From Alphaproteobacteria bacterium (GTDB lineage: Bacteria > Pseudomonadota > Alphaproteobacteria > Rhizobiales > Xanthobacteraceae), in NCBI GenBank assembly GCA_005884765.1, contig VAZV01000173.1:1-46697 (forward strand): a stretch of 46,697 nucleotides of DNA, given 5' to 3'. A program made the position numbers and the translations under genes. Position 1 is the stretch's first letter, and each line of letters starts with the position of its first letter. Positions 25,421-34,893 of this stretch are shown here, one piece after another. Below the pieces are notes generated by a model. It saw only the letters and a list, made by a program, of their open reading frames with translations. It did not search any database and was not told the DNA's origin.

Positions 25421-26542
25421 TTAGATCGCATAGCGCAGGACGGCCGCAAGCGATTTGCCGCCGGGAATATCGGCCTTTCGCACGCCGAGAATCCGGCCGC
25501 CCGAGCGGATGACACGGCTCGCGATTTCGTCAACCACGCCGTAATCCCCGGCGTTCGCCGATTTCGAGAAGTTGACGGCACCATTCGTCTCGTCGACCGT
25601 ACCGGGGATGACCTCGTCGATATCAACCAGCATGGTCTCCACCGCGCCATAGGTTGCCGCTCGCGCGGCCTGTGCGATGTCAGTGGTTGCGCGACCTTCA
25701 TTCTCCCGTGCTGCGAACGTGGTTTTCCATTGAGCAATCTCGTCACGATTTATGCCATCCAGTAAGGCGCGAGCCCGATCCGCGAGCTGGGCATCGCTCA
25801 GATATACCGGACTGCCGTCGATCCGCGCTTTGGCCAGATGGGCGTAGGTGTTGACCGAGCGATAGACCGAGGCAAGCGGCTCGCTCGCAGCCAGCACCAG
25901 CGGGACGTCGCTGCCGGTCAAAGGCCCGCGTAGCCCCTGATCGATCTTGCGCGCGAACTGTCGCAACAAGACCTTCTGACCTTCCGATCCTTGAAGACGG
26001 CCGCTCGGCGAGCGGTCGTTGATGGTGGAGCGCCCGACTGCGCCGGCCGCGTCCTTCGGCACGCCGTCGACATTTACCGGCGCGGGCGGCAGGTCGGCCG
26101 AGACCTGGACGACACGGACCGCATTTTCCGCCAGCGCCAACACAAAGCAGGTATTGGGAAATGCGACGGCGCGTAACAGCGGCTCGAGGTGAAATCGGTC
26201 CGATACTTCAACAATTGCCACCAGCGCATTGGCCACGCGGAACGTCCGCGCGTTGTCCGGGGTCGCCAACACTGCGAGACTGCGGGCCTGGAACCGCCAG
26301 AACTCGTCGTCATCGACCAGGTCATCGAGATGCTCCATCAGCGCGGCGACGCGCCGCTTGTCGGCGTTTGCCGTTTCGAGCTGCCGCAAGGCCTCCTTTG
26401 CGAGATTCTTCAATTCGATCCGATCACCCGCCACCTCTCGACTGACGGGCGTGGTGGGTAGATAAATCGAGACACAAATGTCGTCGCGGTGGGCCGCCAG
26501 CGATTTCAGATCAGCCAAACTCGGGAAGTCGACATAGAGCAT
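25421..26542 (-). CDS. eRF1-like baeRF domain protein (bacterial archaeo-eukaryotic release factor-like)
   Basis: The 373-residue protein begins MLYVDFPSLADLKSLAAHRD followed by ICVSIYLPTTPVSRE. It ends with a segment containing YGAVETMLVDIDEVIPG and a terminal RIGGRILGVRKADIPGG-like region. This layout resembles bacterial proteins with an eRF1/Pelota-like middle and C-terminal domain (baeRF families), found near stress and hibernation genes. I assign it from overall pattern only; no GGQ motif is visible. ATG 26542 is preferred over a TTG 18 bp upstream, with GGAG about 10 bp before it. Its possible role in ribosome rescue is inference. Confidence 0.6.
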   Translation of the reverse strand: MLYVDFPSLADLKSLAAHRDDICVSIYLPTTPVSREVAGDRIELKNLAKEALRQLETANADKRRVAALMEHLDDLVDDDEFWRFQARSLAVLATPDNARTFRVANALVAIVEVSDRFHLEPLLRAVAFPNTCFVLALAENAVRVVQVSADLPPAPVNVDGVPKDAAGAVGRSTINDRSPSGRLQGSEGQKVLLRQFARKIDQGLRGPLTGSDVPLVLAASEPLASVYRSVNTYAHLAKARIDGSPVYLSDAQLADRARALLDGINRDEIAQWKTTFAARENEGRATTDIAQAARAATYGAVETMLVDIDEVIPGTVDETNGAVNFSKSANAGDYGVVDEIASRVIRSGGRILGVRKADIPGGKSLAAVLRYAI

Positions 26543-26623
26543 GGCGGCGATACTCCGCAATCCGGTTCAGCGGTTCATTGAAGCAACTATAACCCAAGAA
26601 CCATCGTAAGGCAGCGATTAGCT

Positions 26624-27931
26624 TCATTCGGCAGGCGCGCCGATCACCGAGGACGGAATGCGGTTTGGAATGTGCAAAAACAGCGCGCAAACGAGTGCAG
26701 CGACCAGACCGAGCAAAGCGAGCCCATAAAGTCCGCCGGCGTAGCTGCCGGTGAGGTCTTTCATGACGCCGACATACCAGGGCCCGAAGAAACCTCCCAG
26801 GTTGCCGATCGAATTGATCCACGCAATCCCTGCGGCGAGCCCGGCGCCACTGAGAAACATCGGCGGCATGGCGAAAAATGGGCCCTTGGAGCCATAAAAG
26901 CCCATCGCGGCGATCGACATTCCGACCAGCGCCCACCAGGTCCCCATCGTCATGGCGGCGATGACGAGGCCTACGGTCGAGAACACGCAGCCGATGAACA
27001 GATTCCAGCGCCGCTCGTTCATGCGATCGGAGATGCGCCCCCACGCCACCATGGCGATGCCGCCGCAAATATAGGGAATCATGGTGAGCCAGCCGACCAT
27101 CATGTTGCTGGAGTTGCCCAGCGACTTGATGATTTGCGGAATGAAGATCAGCATGCCGAGGCTAGCCGTGACGATGCCGAGATAGTTCAACGCCAAGAGC
27201 AGCACCTTGGGATTGTAGAGCGCCTGCCACAGCGTGAATTTGCGCACCGCCTCGGTGGCGCGGCGCTCAGTGGCGATCTTGGCGACGAGCCAGTTGCGCT
27301 CCTCCGCAGTGAGGAACTTTGCTTGCTCAGGCTTGTCCGTCAGCACGAAGAATGTGATCACCCCGATCACCACGGTTGGGATCGCCTCGGCGATGTACAT
27401 GACTTGCCAACCCTTCAGACCGAACAGGCCATCGAGGCCGAGCAGCGCGGTCGAGATCGGCGCGCCGATCGCCACTGCCACCGGCAGGCCGACCAGGAAG
27501 CCCGATACGATGCGGGCGTGATGATGGCTCGGGAACCAATAGGTGAAGTAAAGAATGATGCCGGGAAAGAAACCGGCTTCGGCGACGCCAAGCAGGAAAC
27601 GCACGATCGCGAAAGTCGTCGAGTCCGTGACCACGGCGGTCAGCCCCGCCAGGACTCCCCAGGTGATCATGATCCGGGCGATCCATATTCTGGCGCCGAC
27701 CTTTTCCAGGATCACGTTGCTCGGTACCTCGAAAATGAAATAACCCCAGTAAAATAGGCCGACGGCGAACCCGAAGGTGCCGGCGGACATGCCGAGATCG
27801 CCACGCATGGTGAGGCCGGCGAAGCTGACATTGATCCGATCGATGTAGGCGAGTACGTAAGACAGGACAGCAAACGGCAAGAGCCGCAAATAGACTTTGC
27901 GCATGGTCGATCGTTCGAGCGTGCGATCCAT
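26624..27931 (-). CDS. MFS transporter, anion:cation symporter (ACS) type
   Basis: This is a 435-residue carrier with 12 predicted helices. The opening RLLPFAVLSYVLAYIDRINVSFAG and FEVPSNVILEKVGARIWIARIMITWG are hallmarks of the ACS family, which includes phthalate, tartrate, glucarate and allantoate permeases. The central loop is charged (LTAEERNWLVAKIATERR). It likely imports an organic anion by proton symport. It starts 69 bp after the upstream HAAT-type binding-protein gene, so the two may serve the same compound class. Confidence 0.88.
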   Translation of the reverse strand: MDRTLERSTMRKVYLRLLPFAVLSYVLAYIDRINVSFAGLTMRGDLGMSAGTFGFAVGLFYWGYFIFEVPSNVILEKVGARIWIARIMITWGVLAGLTAVVTDSTTFAIVRFLLGVAEAGFFPGIILYFTYWFPSHHHARIVSGFLVGLPVAVAIGAPISTALLGLDGLFGLKGWQVMYIAEAIPTVVIGVITFFVLTDKPEQAKFLTAEERNWLVAKIATERRATEAVRKFTLWQALYNPKVLLLALNYLGIVTASLGMLIFIPQIIKSLGNSSNMMVGWLTMIPYICGGIAMVAWGRISDRMNERRWNLFIGCVFSTVGLVIAAMTMGTWWALVGMSIAAMGFYGSKGPFFAMPPMFLSGAGLAAGIAWINSIGNLGGFFGPWYVGVMKDLTGSYAGGLYGLALLGLVAALVCALFLHIPNRIPSSVIGAPAE

Positions 27932-28000
27932 AGTTTCCTCCCCATGATAATGTTGCCAGCCCCGGCTTAAAGCCGATGTTCTGATCTTTCAGAAAATTCC

Positions 28001-29263
28001 TTACTCGGCGTGCCCGTCGATGATCGGGCCGAACAACTGCCAATTCTCGCCCGTGAAGCGCATCATCTGCACCTGTTCGATCGGATAGAAATCGGTCGGC
28101 GAGGTCTTGATGCGGATGCCCGGGATGTAGGTGTCGATCTCGAAATCCATGTTGGCAACGATCTTCATGACGTTGTCGCGGGTGAGGTCATCGCCGCAGC
28201 GCGTGAGCACATAGACCAGCCCGGTCGACAGGTTATAGCCCGTGAGCGGCCCGCTCTCGGACTTGTCGGCTTCCGGATAATATTTCGCCATGAAGGCGCG
28301 GAATATCTGCATGCCGGGATAGCTGTCCCACTGCGGATCGGTGACATCCATCTGGTAGTAAGCGCTGAGGATGCCTTTGGCGTTCTCAAGCCCTGCGGGC
28401 TTGAGCACCGCGCCGACCGAGGCCGACACGTTGCTCATGATGTGGACCGGATGCCAGTCGAGCTCGGCAAGCTTCTTGATGGCCTGGGCTGCGAATTTCG
28501 GGGTGCCGATGTTGACAAAGATATCCGGATTGGCGGACTTGATCGCTACCACCTGGGAGTCGACGGTCGGCATCGCCACCTCGTAAGGGATGCTGGCAAC
28601 GACCATGCGGTCATATTTGTCGCGCAACACGTCCTTGAGGCCCAGCACGTAGTCCTTGCCGAAATCGTCGTTCTGGTACAACAGGCCGATCTTGGCGTTC
28701 GGATAGTGCTGCAGGATGTAGGTCGCATAGATGCGCGCCTCGGCGCGGTAGTTCGGCTGCCAGCCGATGGTCCAGGGGAAATGTTCGGGGTCGCCCCAGC
28801 GCGACGAGCCGGTGGCAACGAAGAGCTGCGGCACCTTCATGGTGTTCATGTATTTCTGGATCGCGGCGTTGCTCGCGGTGCCGAGCGGGGCGAAAATCAG
28901 GAAGACCTCATCGCTCTCGACGAGTTTTCGCGCCTGCTCCACGGTTTTCGGCGGGCTGTAGGCGTCATCATAGCTGATGAAGTTGATCTTGCGGCCGTTG
29001 ACCCCGCCATTGTCGTTGATCATCCGGAAATAGGCGCTCATCGTCTTGCCGATGATGCCATAGGCCGAGGCCGGCCCCGAATACGGCATGATGTTGCCGA
29101 TCTTGATCTCCGTGTCGGTGACGCCGGGGCTGTATTTTTTCTGCGCGGCGGCCGGCACTGCGGCGAGCGCGAGGCTAAGGATCAGCCCGGAAAGGCCAAG
29201 CTTTTGAGTGAGATGCGGCCGGATGCAGCGTGTCCAGATGGAATGCTTCGCGCAGCGCTTCAT
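28001..29263 (-). CDS. HAAT-type ABC transporter substrate-binding protein (no permease genes adjacent)
   Basis: This is a 420-residue periplasmic type I binding protein. A long basic leader and hydrophobic segment end near AAA/QKKYSP (about residue 40). The mature part follows with TDTEIKIGNIMPYSGPASAYG and VNGRKINFISYDDAYSPPKTVEQARKLV, standard for Peripla_BP_6 receptors of aromatic or aliphatic acids. ATG 29263 is preceded by GAGGGGGAAG. No permease or ATPase is adjacent; an ACS-type MFS gene follows instead. It is an orphan receptor that may use a distant HAAT transporter. Confidence 0.88.
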   Translation of the reverse strand: MKRCAKHSIWTRCIRPHLTQKLGLSGLILSLALAAVPAAAQKKYSPGVTDTEIKIGNIMPYSGPASAYGIIGKTMSAYFRMINDNGGVNGRKINFISYDDAYSPPKTVEQARKLVESDEVFLIFAPLGTASNAAIQKYMNTMKVPQLFVATGSSRWGDPEHFPWTIGWQPNYRAEARIYATYILQHYPNAKIGLLYQNDDFGKDYVLGLKDVLRDKYDRMVVASIPYEVAMPTVDSQVVAIKSANPDIFVNIGTPKFAAQAIKKLAELDWHPVHIMSNVSASVGAVLKPAGLENAKGILSAYYQMDVTDPQWDSYPGMQIFRAFMAKYYPEADKSESGPLTGYNLSTGLVYVLTRCGDDLTRDNVMKIVANMDFEIDTYIPGIRIKTSPTDFYPIEQVQMMRFTGENWQLFGPIIDGHAE

Positions 29264-29814
29264 GAGCTTCCCCCTCGGGCCAGGAGTGACGGCGATTTCC
29301 TCGATGTTTTTTCTTGAGGCGTGGACGATAGCAGGGGGAAGGGGATGCAGGAAGCGGCGTGCGGCGGGAATGAAGTCGTCTGCTGGAGGCGATTGGTCGC
29401 GCGGGCTCACGACGCAACGCAGCAAATTGACGTGTGGGTATTCCCCCCCTCTTCCCGCTGCGAACTTCGGCGCGTGATCCGGCTGTGGTCGATGCCTGGC
29501 GGCGCGCGTCTCGCGATCGATCGTGCCGGAAACGAGAATCCGGATTAAGTGCCAGCGCCGTGGACCTGGACTGGCACGACTTTTGGCTCGTAGAACTCGC
29601 CTGAGCTGTCTCACACCAAGACTGTGGTCGAAAGCGTCAGTTCTCCGTTTCCGGGCCGCGGCCATCGTGAAGCTTTTCAGCGGCTCGGCTTAGAGATTGG
29701 ATTAGGTCGCAAGACTCATATCGACAAAAAGCGAGAACGCATCTTGCGCTCTCGCTTTTGAACATGCCGATCAGGGCTTGGTTCTTCGTCGACCGGAGGA
29801 AGCCGTCGGCCTTG
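29264..29814. other. 551-bp intergenic region
   Basis: The region should contain the promoter of the binding-protein gene (minus) and the end of the ilvC transcript. The only clear signal is the ilvC terminator at 29726-29760. A weaker inverted repeat, GTGCCAG (29549-29555) with CTGGCAC (29571-29577), is followed by GACTTTT on the plus strand but serves no known plus-strand gene. Several open frames here look non-coding. Confidence 0.4.
29726..29760 (-). terminator. Intrinsic terminator of ilvC
   Basis: On the minus strand the hairpin arms AAAAGCGAGA and TCTCGCTTTT (10 bp) enclose a further 3-bp GCG/CGC stem separated by a mismatch. A run of five T follows. It lies 55 bp past the ilvC stop, the expected place. 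Confidence 0.85.
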
Positions 29815-30870
<1,056 letters not shown>

Positions 30871-30981
30871 TTAATCAGGCTATTAGGGAGGCAGGAGCGC
30901 CGGTCGCCCGCGAATTTCCGGCCGTGGTCTAGAGCATTTTCGCAGTCATTGGAAACCCCCTCTTCTCGCATGGGTGCGGCA

Positions 30982-31584
30982 TCACACGTCCATGAAGACG
31001 GGATAGAGCGAGGCCAACAGCAGCACCGCCATCACGAAATTGAAGATCCGCACTGCCCGTCGGGAGGTCACAAGCCGCCGCAGCGAACTGCCGAACAGCG
31101 CCCAGGCCGTGCACGACACCGCGCCCAGCATCAGGCTAAGCGCGACCTGGATCGCGATATTCCAGGGGAACGAGGCGATCGCCGCGTAGGCGGTGATGGT
31201 GCCGATCACCATCACCCAGCCCTTGGCATTGATCCACTGGAACATCGCGGCACCCCAGAAGGTCATGGGCCCGCGGCGGTTGTCCTGATCGGGGGCGACC
31301 GGCTCGGACATCGCGATCGCGATGGCAAGATAGACCAGATAGGCGACGCCGCCATATTTGAGGATCGTCTGCAGCACCGGATAGGCGATGAAGATGGTCC
31401 CGAGCCCGAGACCGACGGCACCGATCATGAACGCGAAACCGATCGTGATGCCGGCGATATGCGGCAGCGTCGGGCGAAAACCATAGGTCAGCCCCGACGA
31501 CAGCAGCATGATGTTGTTCGGCCCCGGGGTGAAGAACATCACGGTGGCAAACATCACGAAGGCGAGCAGAAGCGAGGGCGACAT
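30982..31584 (-). CDS. LysE family transporter
   Basis: This is a 200-residue inner-membrane exporter with six predicted helices. The family pattern MFFTPGPNNIMLLSSG (about 17-32) is preserved. LysE/RhtB proteins export amino acids or homoserine lactones; the substrate here is unknown, though export of surplus amino acids near ilv genes is plausible. ATG 31584 has GAGG upstream, and the gene starts 9 bp after the EamA stop, indicating co-transcription. Confidence 0.9.
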   Translation of the reverse strand: MSPSLLLAFVMFATVMFFTPGPNNIMLLSSGLTYGFRPTLPHIAGITIGFAFMIGAVGLGLGTIFIAYPVLQTILKYGGVAYLVYLAIAIAMSEPVAPDQDNRRGPMTFWGAAMFQWINAKGWVMVIGTITAYAAIASFPWNIAIQVALSLMLGAVSCTAWALFGSSLRRLVTSRRAVRIFNFVMAVLLLASLYPVFMDV

Positions 31585-31593
31585 GACAAGACC

Positions 31594-32469
31594 TCAGGCG
31601 ATCTTCGGTAAGGCGCCGGGCCGCCTCGCCAGCAGCATGACGGCGATGCCGCCGACCACCGTGATCATCCCGGCAAGCCGCAGCGGCCCGAACTTCTCGC
31701 CGAACACGATGCTGGAGGCCCACGAGCCCACGAACGGCACCAGCAGCGCAAACGGCACTACCTGCGCCGCCGGGTAGTCGCGGAGCAGCCGGCCCCACAG
31801 CCAGTAGGCAATGCTGGTCGACACCGCACCGAGGCCGAGCACGCAGATAAGGCCAGTCAGCGACATGTGTGCCAGCGCCTGCCACGTCGGCTGCGGGCCG
31901 TTGGTGACAAGCGTCAGCGCAAACAGCGGGATCGCGGCCGCGAGACACAGCCATGCGAACAGGTCGAACATGGGCACGCCGTTGGCGCGGCGCAGCAGCA
32001 GGTTGCCGACGGCGAAGCTGATCGGGGAAATCAGCAGCACCGCAAACGCACCGGCGCTGAAATCGTAGCCGACCGTGCCGCAGATCATCAGAAGTCCGAT
32101 GGCGGCGATGCCGATGCCGACGGTCTGCATCGGCGTCGGCAATTCGCGGAAAGCGATCGCGGCAAAGCCGATCGTGAACAGCGCCTGGCTTTGCACGATG
32201 ACGCTGGAAAGGCCGACGGGCACGCCGTCGGCGATGCCAAAGGCCTGCGCCAGGAACTGGCCAAGAAACAGCGTGGAGCTGATCGCAATCAGCAGCGACC
32301 ACGATAGTTTCGGCTTGCGCACGAACAGGCACGGCACCGCCGCGATCGCAAAGCGCAGCGCGGTCATCAGCTCCGGCGAGAATTCGTCGAGCGCGATCCG
32401 GCTTGCGACGAACGCAAGTCCCCAGATCACCGTCACCATGACGGCGATGCAAATGTCGGCCGGTTTCAT
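31594..32469 (-). CDS. EamA family (DMT superfamily) transporter
   Basis: This is a 291-residue protein of ten predicted helices made from two EamA repeats: MVTVIWGLAFVASRIALDEFSPELMTALRF in the first and LGAVSTSIAYWLWGRLLRDYPAAQVVPF in the second. It resembles RhaT/YdcZ/YedA-type metabolite exporters, including O-acetylserine/cysteine exporter EamA. It lies between a methyltransferase gene (16 bp away) and lysE (9 bp), in a run of minus-strand genes behind ilvN. Confidence 0.9.
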   Translation of the reverse strand: MKPADICIAVMVTVIWGLAFVASRIALDEFSPELMTALRFAIAAVPCLFVRKPKLSWSLLIAISSTLFLGQFLAQAFGIADGVPVGLSSVIVQSQALFTIGFAAIAFRELPTPMQTVGIGIAAIGLLMICGTVGYDFSAGAFAVLLISPISFAVGNLLLRRANGVPMFDLFAWLCLAAAIPLFALTLVTNGPQPTWQALAHMSLTGLICVLGLGAVSTSIAYWLWGRLLRDYPAAQVVPFALLVPFVGSWASSIVFGEKFGPLRLAGMITVVGGIAVMLLARRPGALPKIA

Positions 32470-32485
32470 TTTTCTTAACTCTTTT

Positions 32486-33181
32486 TTAGGCCTGCTCGCC
32501 GGATTTGGGTTTGCGTAGGAGATAGGTGCCGTGCAATGGGGCGTGATAGTCGGCCGAGACCAGCGTGAAGCCAGCCTCGGTCAGCATGCGCTCGATCACC
32601 CAGCCGAAAGTCGAATACTCGTCGCGCATATGGGTGACGACACTAGCGCGCTCAAAGCCGTGGTTCTTGATGTTGAAGTCCGCCCATTGCTCGACGTCGC
32701 GCTCGCTTCCATCGGGCATGCTGACGAACACGATATCGCGCAAATAGAAATTCGCGCCGTGCTTCAGCGCGCCATAGATACGCGACAGCGCCACCGCCTT
32801 CCAGAAATCCGGCAGATGATGCAGCGTGAACTCGCTGACAATGAGATCGTACGAATTGGCGTCATAGGCAAAGCTCAGCAGCCCCGCGGACTGGGTGCGG
32901 ATCGATGCCTTGCGGTCGCGAGCGTAGACTTCCGCGAGCGCCAGCATCGCCGGCGAAATGTCAATCGCGTCGACCTCGGCGCCCATCAGTGCGGCTTCGC
33001 AAGCCAGCACCCCATTGCCGCAGCCGATATCGGCGACCCGCCAACCCGCCCTGACGCCCAGCATGGTGAGCGCCCCGCGGGCGCGCAGATCGCTGTCGTC
33101 GTGGCGGTCGTAGATCGAGGCGACCGCGGAATCGAGCCCGATCCGCCGCCGTTCATTGTAGTACCAGTCCCGCGCCAGCAT
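32486..33181 (-). CDS. Class I SAM-dependent methyltransferase
   Basis: This 231-residue product has SAM-binding motif I VADIGCGNGVLACEAALMG (about 50-68), an acidic residue after the second strand (EVDAIDIS) and a later motif SYDLIVSEFTLHHLPDFW. These features fit a small-molecule methyltransferase. The substrate cannot be predicted. It begins 3 bp after the ilvN stop, with GGGATG as a possible ribosome binding site, so it is likely expressed with the ilv genes. Confidence 0.87.
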   Translation of the reverse strand: MLARDWYYNERRRIGLDSAVASIYDRHDDSDLRARGALTMLGVRAGWRVADIGCGNGVLACEAALMGAEVDAIDISPAMLALAEVYARDRKASIRTQSAGLLSFAYDANSYDLIVSEFTLHHLPDFWKAVALSRIYGALKHGANFYLRDIVFVSMPDGSERDVEQWADFNIKNHGFERASVVTHMRDEYSTFGWVIERMLTEAGFTLVSADYHAPLHGTYLLRKPKSGEQA

Positions 33182-33184
33182 GTG

Positions 33185-33727
33185 TCACATCCCCTCGGGC
33201 CCGCGCGCGATCGCGGCGACGCCGGTGCGCGAGACCTCGACCAGGCCAAGCGGGCGCATCAGGTCGATGAACTGGTTGATCTTGGCGGTGTTGCCTGTGA
33301 TCTCAAACACAAAGCTCTCGGTGGTAGCGTCGATGACGCGGGCGCGGAAAGCGTCCGCGAGGCGCAGCGCCTCGACGCGATGATCGCCGGTGCCGCGCAC
33401 TTTCACCATGGCGAGCTCGCGCTCGATCGCACGGCCGCTAAGCGTCATGTCGACGACGCGATAGACCGGCACCATGCGGTCGAGCTGGTGCTTGATCTGC
33501 TCGATCACCATTGGCGTACCCGTGGTGACGATGGTGATGCGGGAGAGATGTTTCTGGCTCTCGGTCTCGGAGACCGTGAGGCTTTCGATGTTGTAGCCGC
33601 GGCCCGAAAATAGCCCGATGACCCGCGCGAGCACGCCCGGCTCGTTCTGCACCAGCACGGACAGCGTGTGGGTCTCGCTCGGGTCGTGGCGTTCTTCCAT
33701 GAAGTAGGCGGATGCGGGCTGGTTCAT
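33185..33727 (-). CDS. ilvN: Acetolactate synthase small (regulatory) subunit
   Basis: This is a 180-residue regulatory subunit of acetohydroxyacid synthase. The ACT domain (about 20-95: HTLSVLVQNEPGVLARVIGLFSGRGYNIESL) binds valine for feedback inhibition, followed by the ALS_ss C-terminal domain. ATG 33727 has AAGGGGA at a good distance; in-frame ATGs at 33754/33757 overlap the preceding gene's end. The catalytic subunit gene ilvB lies upstream with one gene between. Also called ilvH. Confidence 0.95.
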   Translation of the reverse strand: MNQPASAYFMEERHDPSETHTLSVLVQNEPGVLARVIGLFSGRGYNIESLTVSETESQKHLSRITIVTTGTPMVIEQIKHQLDRMVPVYRVVDMTLSGRAIERELAMVKVRGTGDHRVEALRLADAFRARVIDATTESFVFEITGNTAKINQFIDLMRPLGLVEVSRTGVAAIARGPEGM

Positions 33728-33753
33728 TGTCGTCCCCTTCGATTTTTCGTTCA

Positions 33754-34740
33754 TCATACCGCCCGCTCTGCAGAAGTGATTGCGGCCTCCGGCCCGACCC
33801 ATTTCCAGAACAAATCGAAATCGATATTGCCGCCGCTCAGGATGAGGCCGACGCGCTTACCTTGCAGCTTGTTCTTCTCCTGCAAGGCCGCCGCCAGCGC
33901 CGCGGCGCCCGCCCCTTCGGCCAAGTTGTGCGTATCGGTCCAGTAGATCCGCATTGCGGAAGCAATCTCGTCATCGGTCACCTGCACGATATGCGAGGCG
34001 CCCTTGAGGATGATTGCGAGTGCGTCGGGATCGGGGACGCGTGTAGCCAGACCATCGGCCAGGGTATCGCTGCTGTTCGTCCGCACGACGCGACCTGCCG
34101 CGAATGATAACGCATAGGACGCCGCCAGGCTCGATTGCACGCCGATGATTTCGGTTTTCAGCCCGAGCAGGTCGCGCGCCAGGATGCAGCCGCAAATGCC
34201 GGAGCCCTGCCCGATCGGCACATAAAGCACCTCGATGTCGCTCGCCGTTCGCAGCAATTCGAGCGCGTAGGTCGCAACGCCCAGCACCAGATCGGGATGG
34301 AACGCCGGCACGATGTGAAGCCCTGCCGCTTCGGCGCGGCGATAGGCCTCCTCGCGCGCGGCCTGGAAATCATCGCCGTATTCCACGAGATCGGCGCCGA
34401 ACGCCTGCATGGCGCGGTTCTTCTCGATCGAATTGCCGCGCGGTACATAGATCATCGCCGGCAGAGCGTGCCGGCTTGCCGCAAAAGCAAGGCTCTGGCC
34501 GTGGTTGCCGCGCGTCGCCGAGATGATGCCCGATGTCTTGGGCTGCTCGCGCGTCAAATGATCGACATAGACGAGACCGCCGCGCACCTTGAAGGCGCCG
34601 GTCGGCGTATGGTTCTCATGCTTGACCACCACCGCCGCGCCAAGCCGCTGCGAAAGCAGCGGCCAGGCATGCGCCGGCGTCGGCGGCATCGCGCGAGCGA
34701 CGACCTCATGCGCCTGCTCAAGCTCCCTGAGGTCAAACAT
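33754..34740 (-). CDS. Threonine dehydratase-like PLP-dependent enzyme
   Basis: This is a fold-type II PLP enzyme of 328 residues. The Schiff-base Lys lies in HTPTGAFKVRGG (about residue 51), with SATRGNHGQSLAFAA next to it. The phosphate-binding loop reads IGQGSGICG instead of the usual Ser-Gly-Gly-Gly-Leu, as in a subgroup of threonine/serine dehydratase-like proteins. No C-terminal ACT domain is present. If it deaminates threonine it would supply 2-oxobutyrate to the adjacent acetolactate synthase for isoleucine. ATG 34740 follows a repeat-bearing spacer; the upstream in-frame extension is the repeat itself. Confidence 0.8.
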   Translation of the reverse strand: MFDLRELEQAHEVVARAMPPTPAHAWPLLSQRLGAAVVVKHENHTPTGAFKVRGGLVYVDHLTREQPKTSGIISATRGNHGQSLAFAASRHALPAMIYVPRGNSIEKNRAMQAFGADLVEYGDDFQAAREEAYRRAEAAGLHIVPAFHPDLVLGVATYALELLRTASDIEVLYVPIGQGSGICGCILARDLLGLKTEIIGVQSSLAASYALSFAAGRVVRTNSSDTLADGLATRVPDPDALAIILKGASHIVQVTDDEIASAMRIYWTDTHNLAEGAGAAALAAALQEKNKLQGKRVGLILSGGNIDFDLFWKWVGPEAAITSAERAV

Positions 34741-34757
34741 CGCTGCACCAATGGTCG

Positions 34758-34849
34758 TCATACCCGCGAAGGCGGGTATCCAGTAAACGCAGGCAGGGCT
34801 TGAAAGCGAGCGCCGCGGCGTATTGGATCGTCCGGACAAGCCGGACGAT
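34758..34849. repeat. Pair of short palindromic intergenic repeats
   Basis: Two hairpins lie between ilvB and the dehydratase gene. ATACCCGC (34760-34767) pairs with GCGGGTAT (34772-34779) around GAAG. ATCGTCCGG (34827-34835) pairs with CCGGACGAT (34841-34849) around ACAAG. Both resemble dispersed rhizobial REP-type elements. As stable stems between co-directional genes they could tune mRNA levels. Confidence 0.65.
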
Positions 34850-34893
34850 GACAGTGGAATTTGCCGCCTGCCACATCACCACGATGTTCATCA

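Noticed and set aside
26672..27757. Long plus-strand frame opposite the ACS-type MFS gene
   Set aside because: It is charged and low-complexity and covers the membrane helices of a certain MFS protein.
28010..29317. 435-codon plus-strand open frame opposite the HAAT-type binding protein
   Set aside because: It is an antisense shadow of a clear signal-peptide-bearing receptor and lacks any recognisable domain.
29549..29577. Inverted repeat GTGCCAG...CTGGCAC as a terminator
   Set aside because: It is followed by only four T on the plus strand, where no gene precedes it; kept only as a note.
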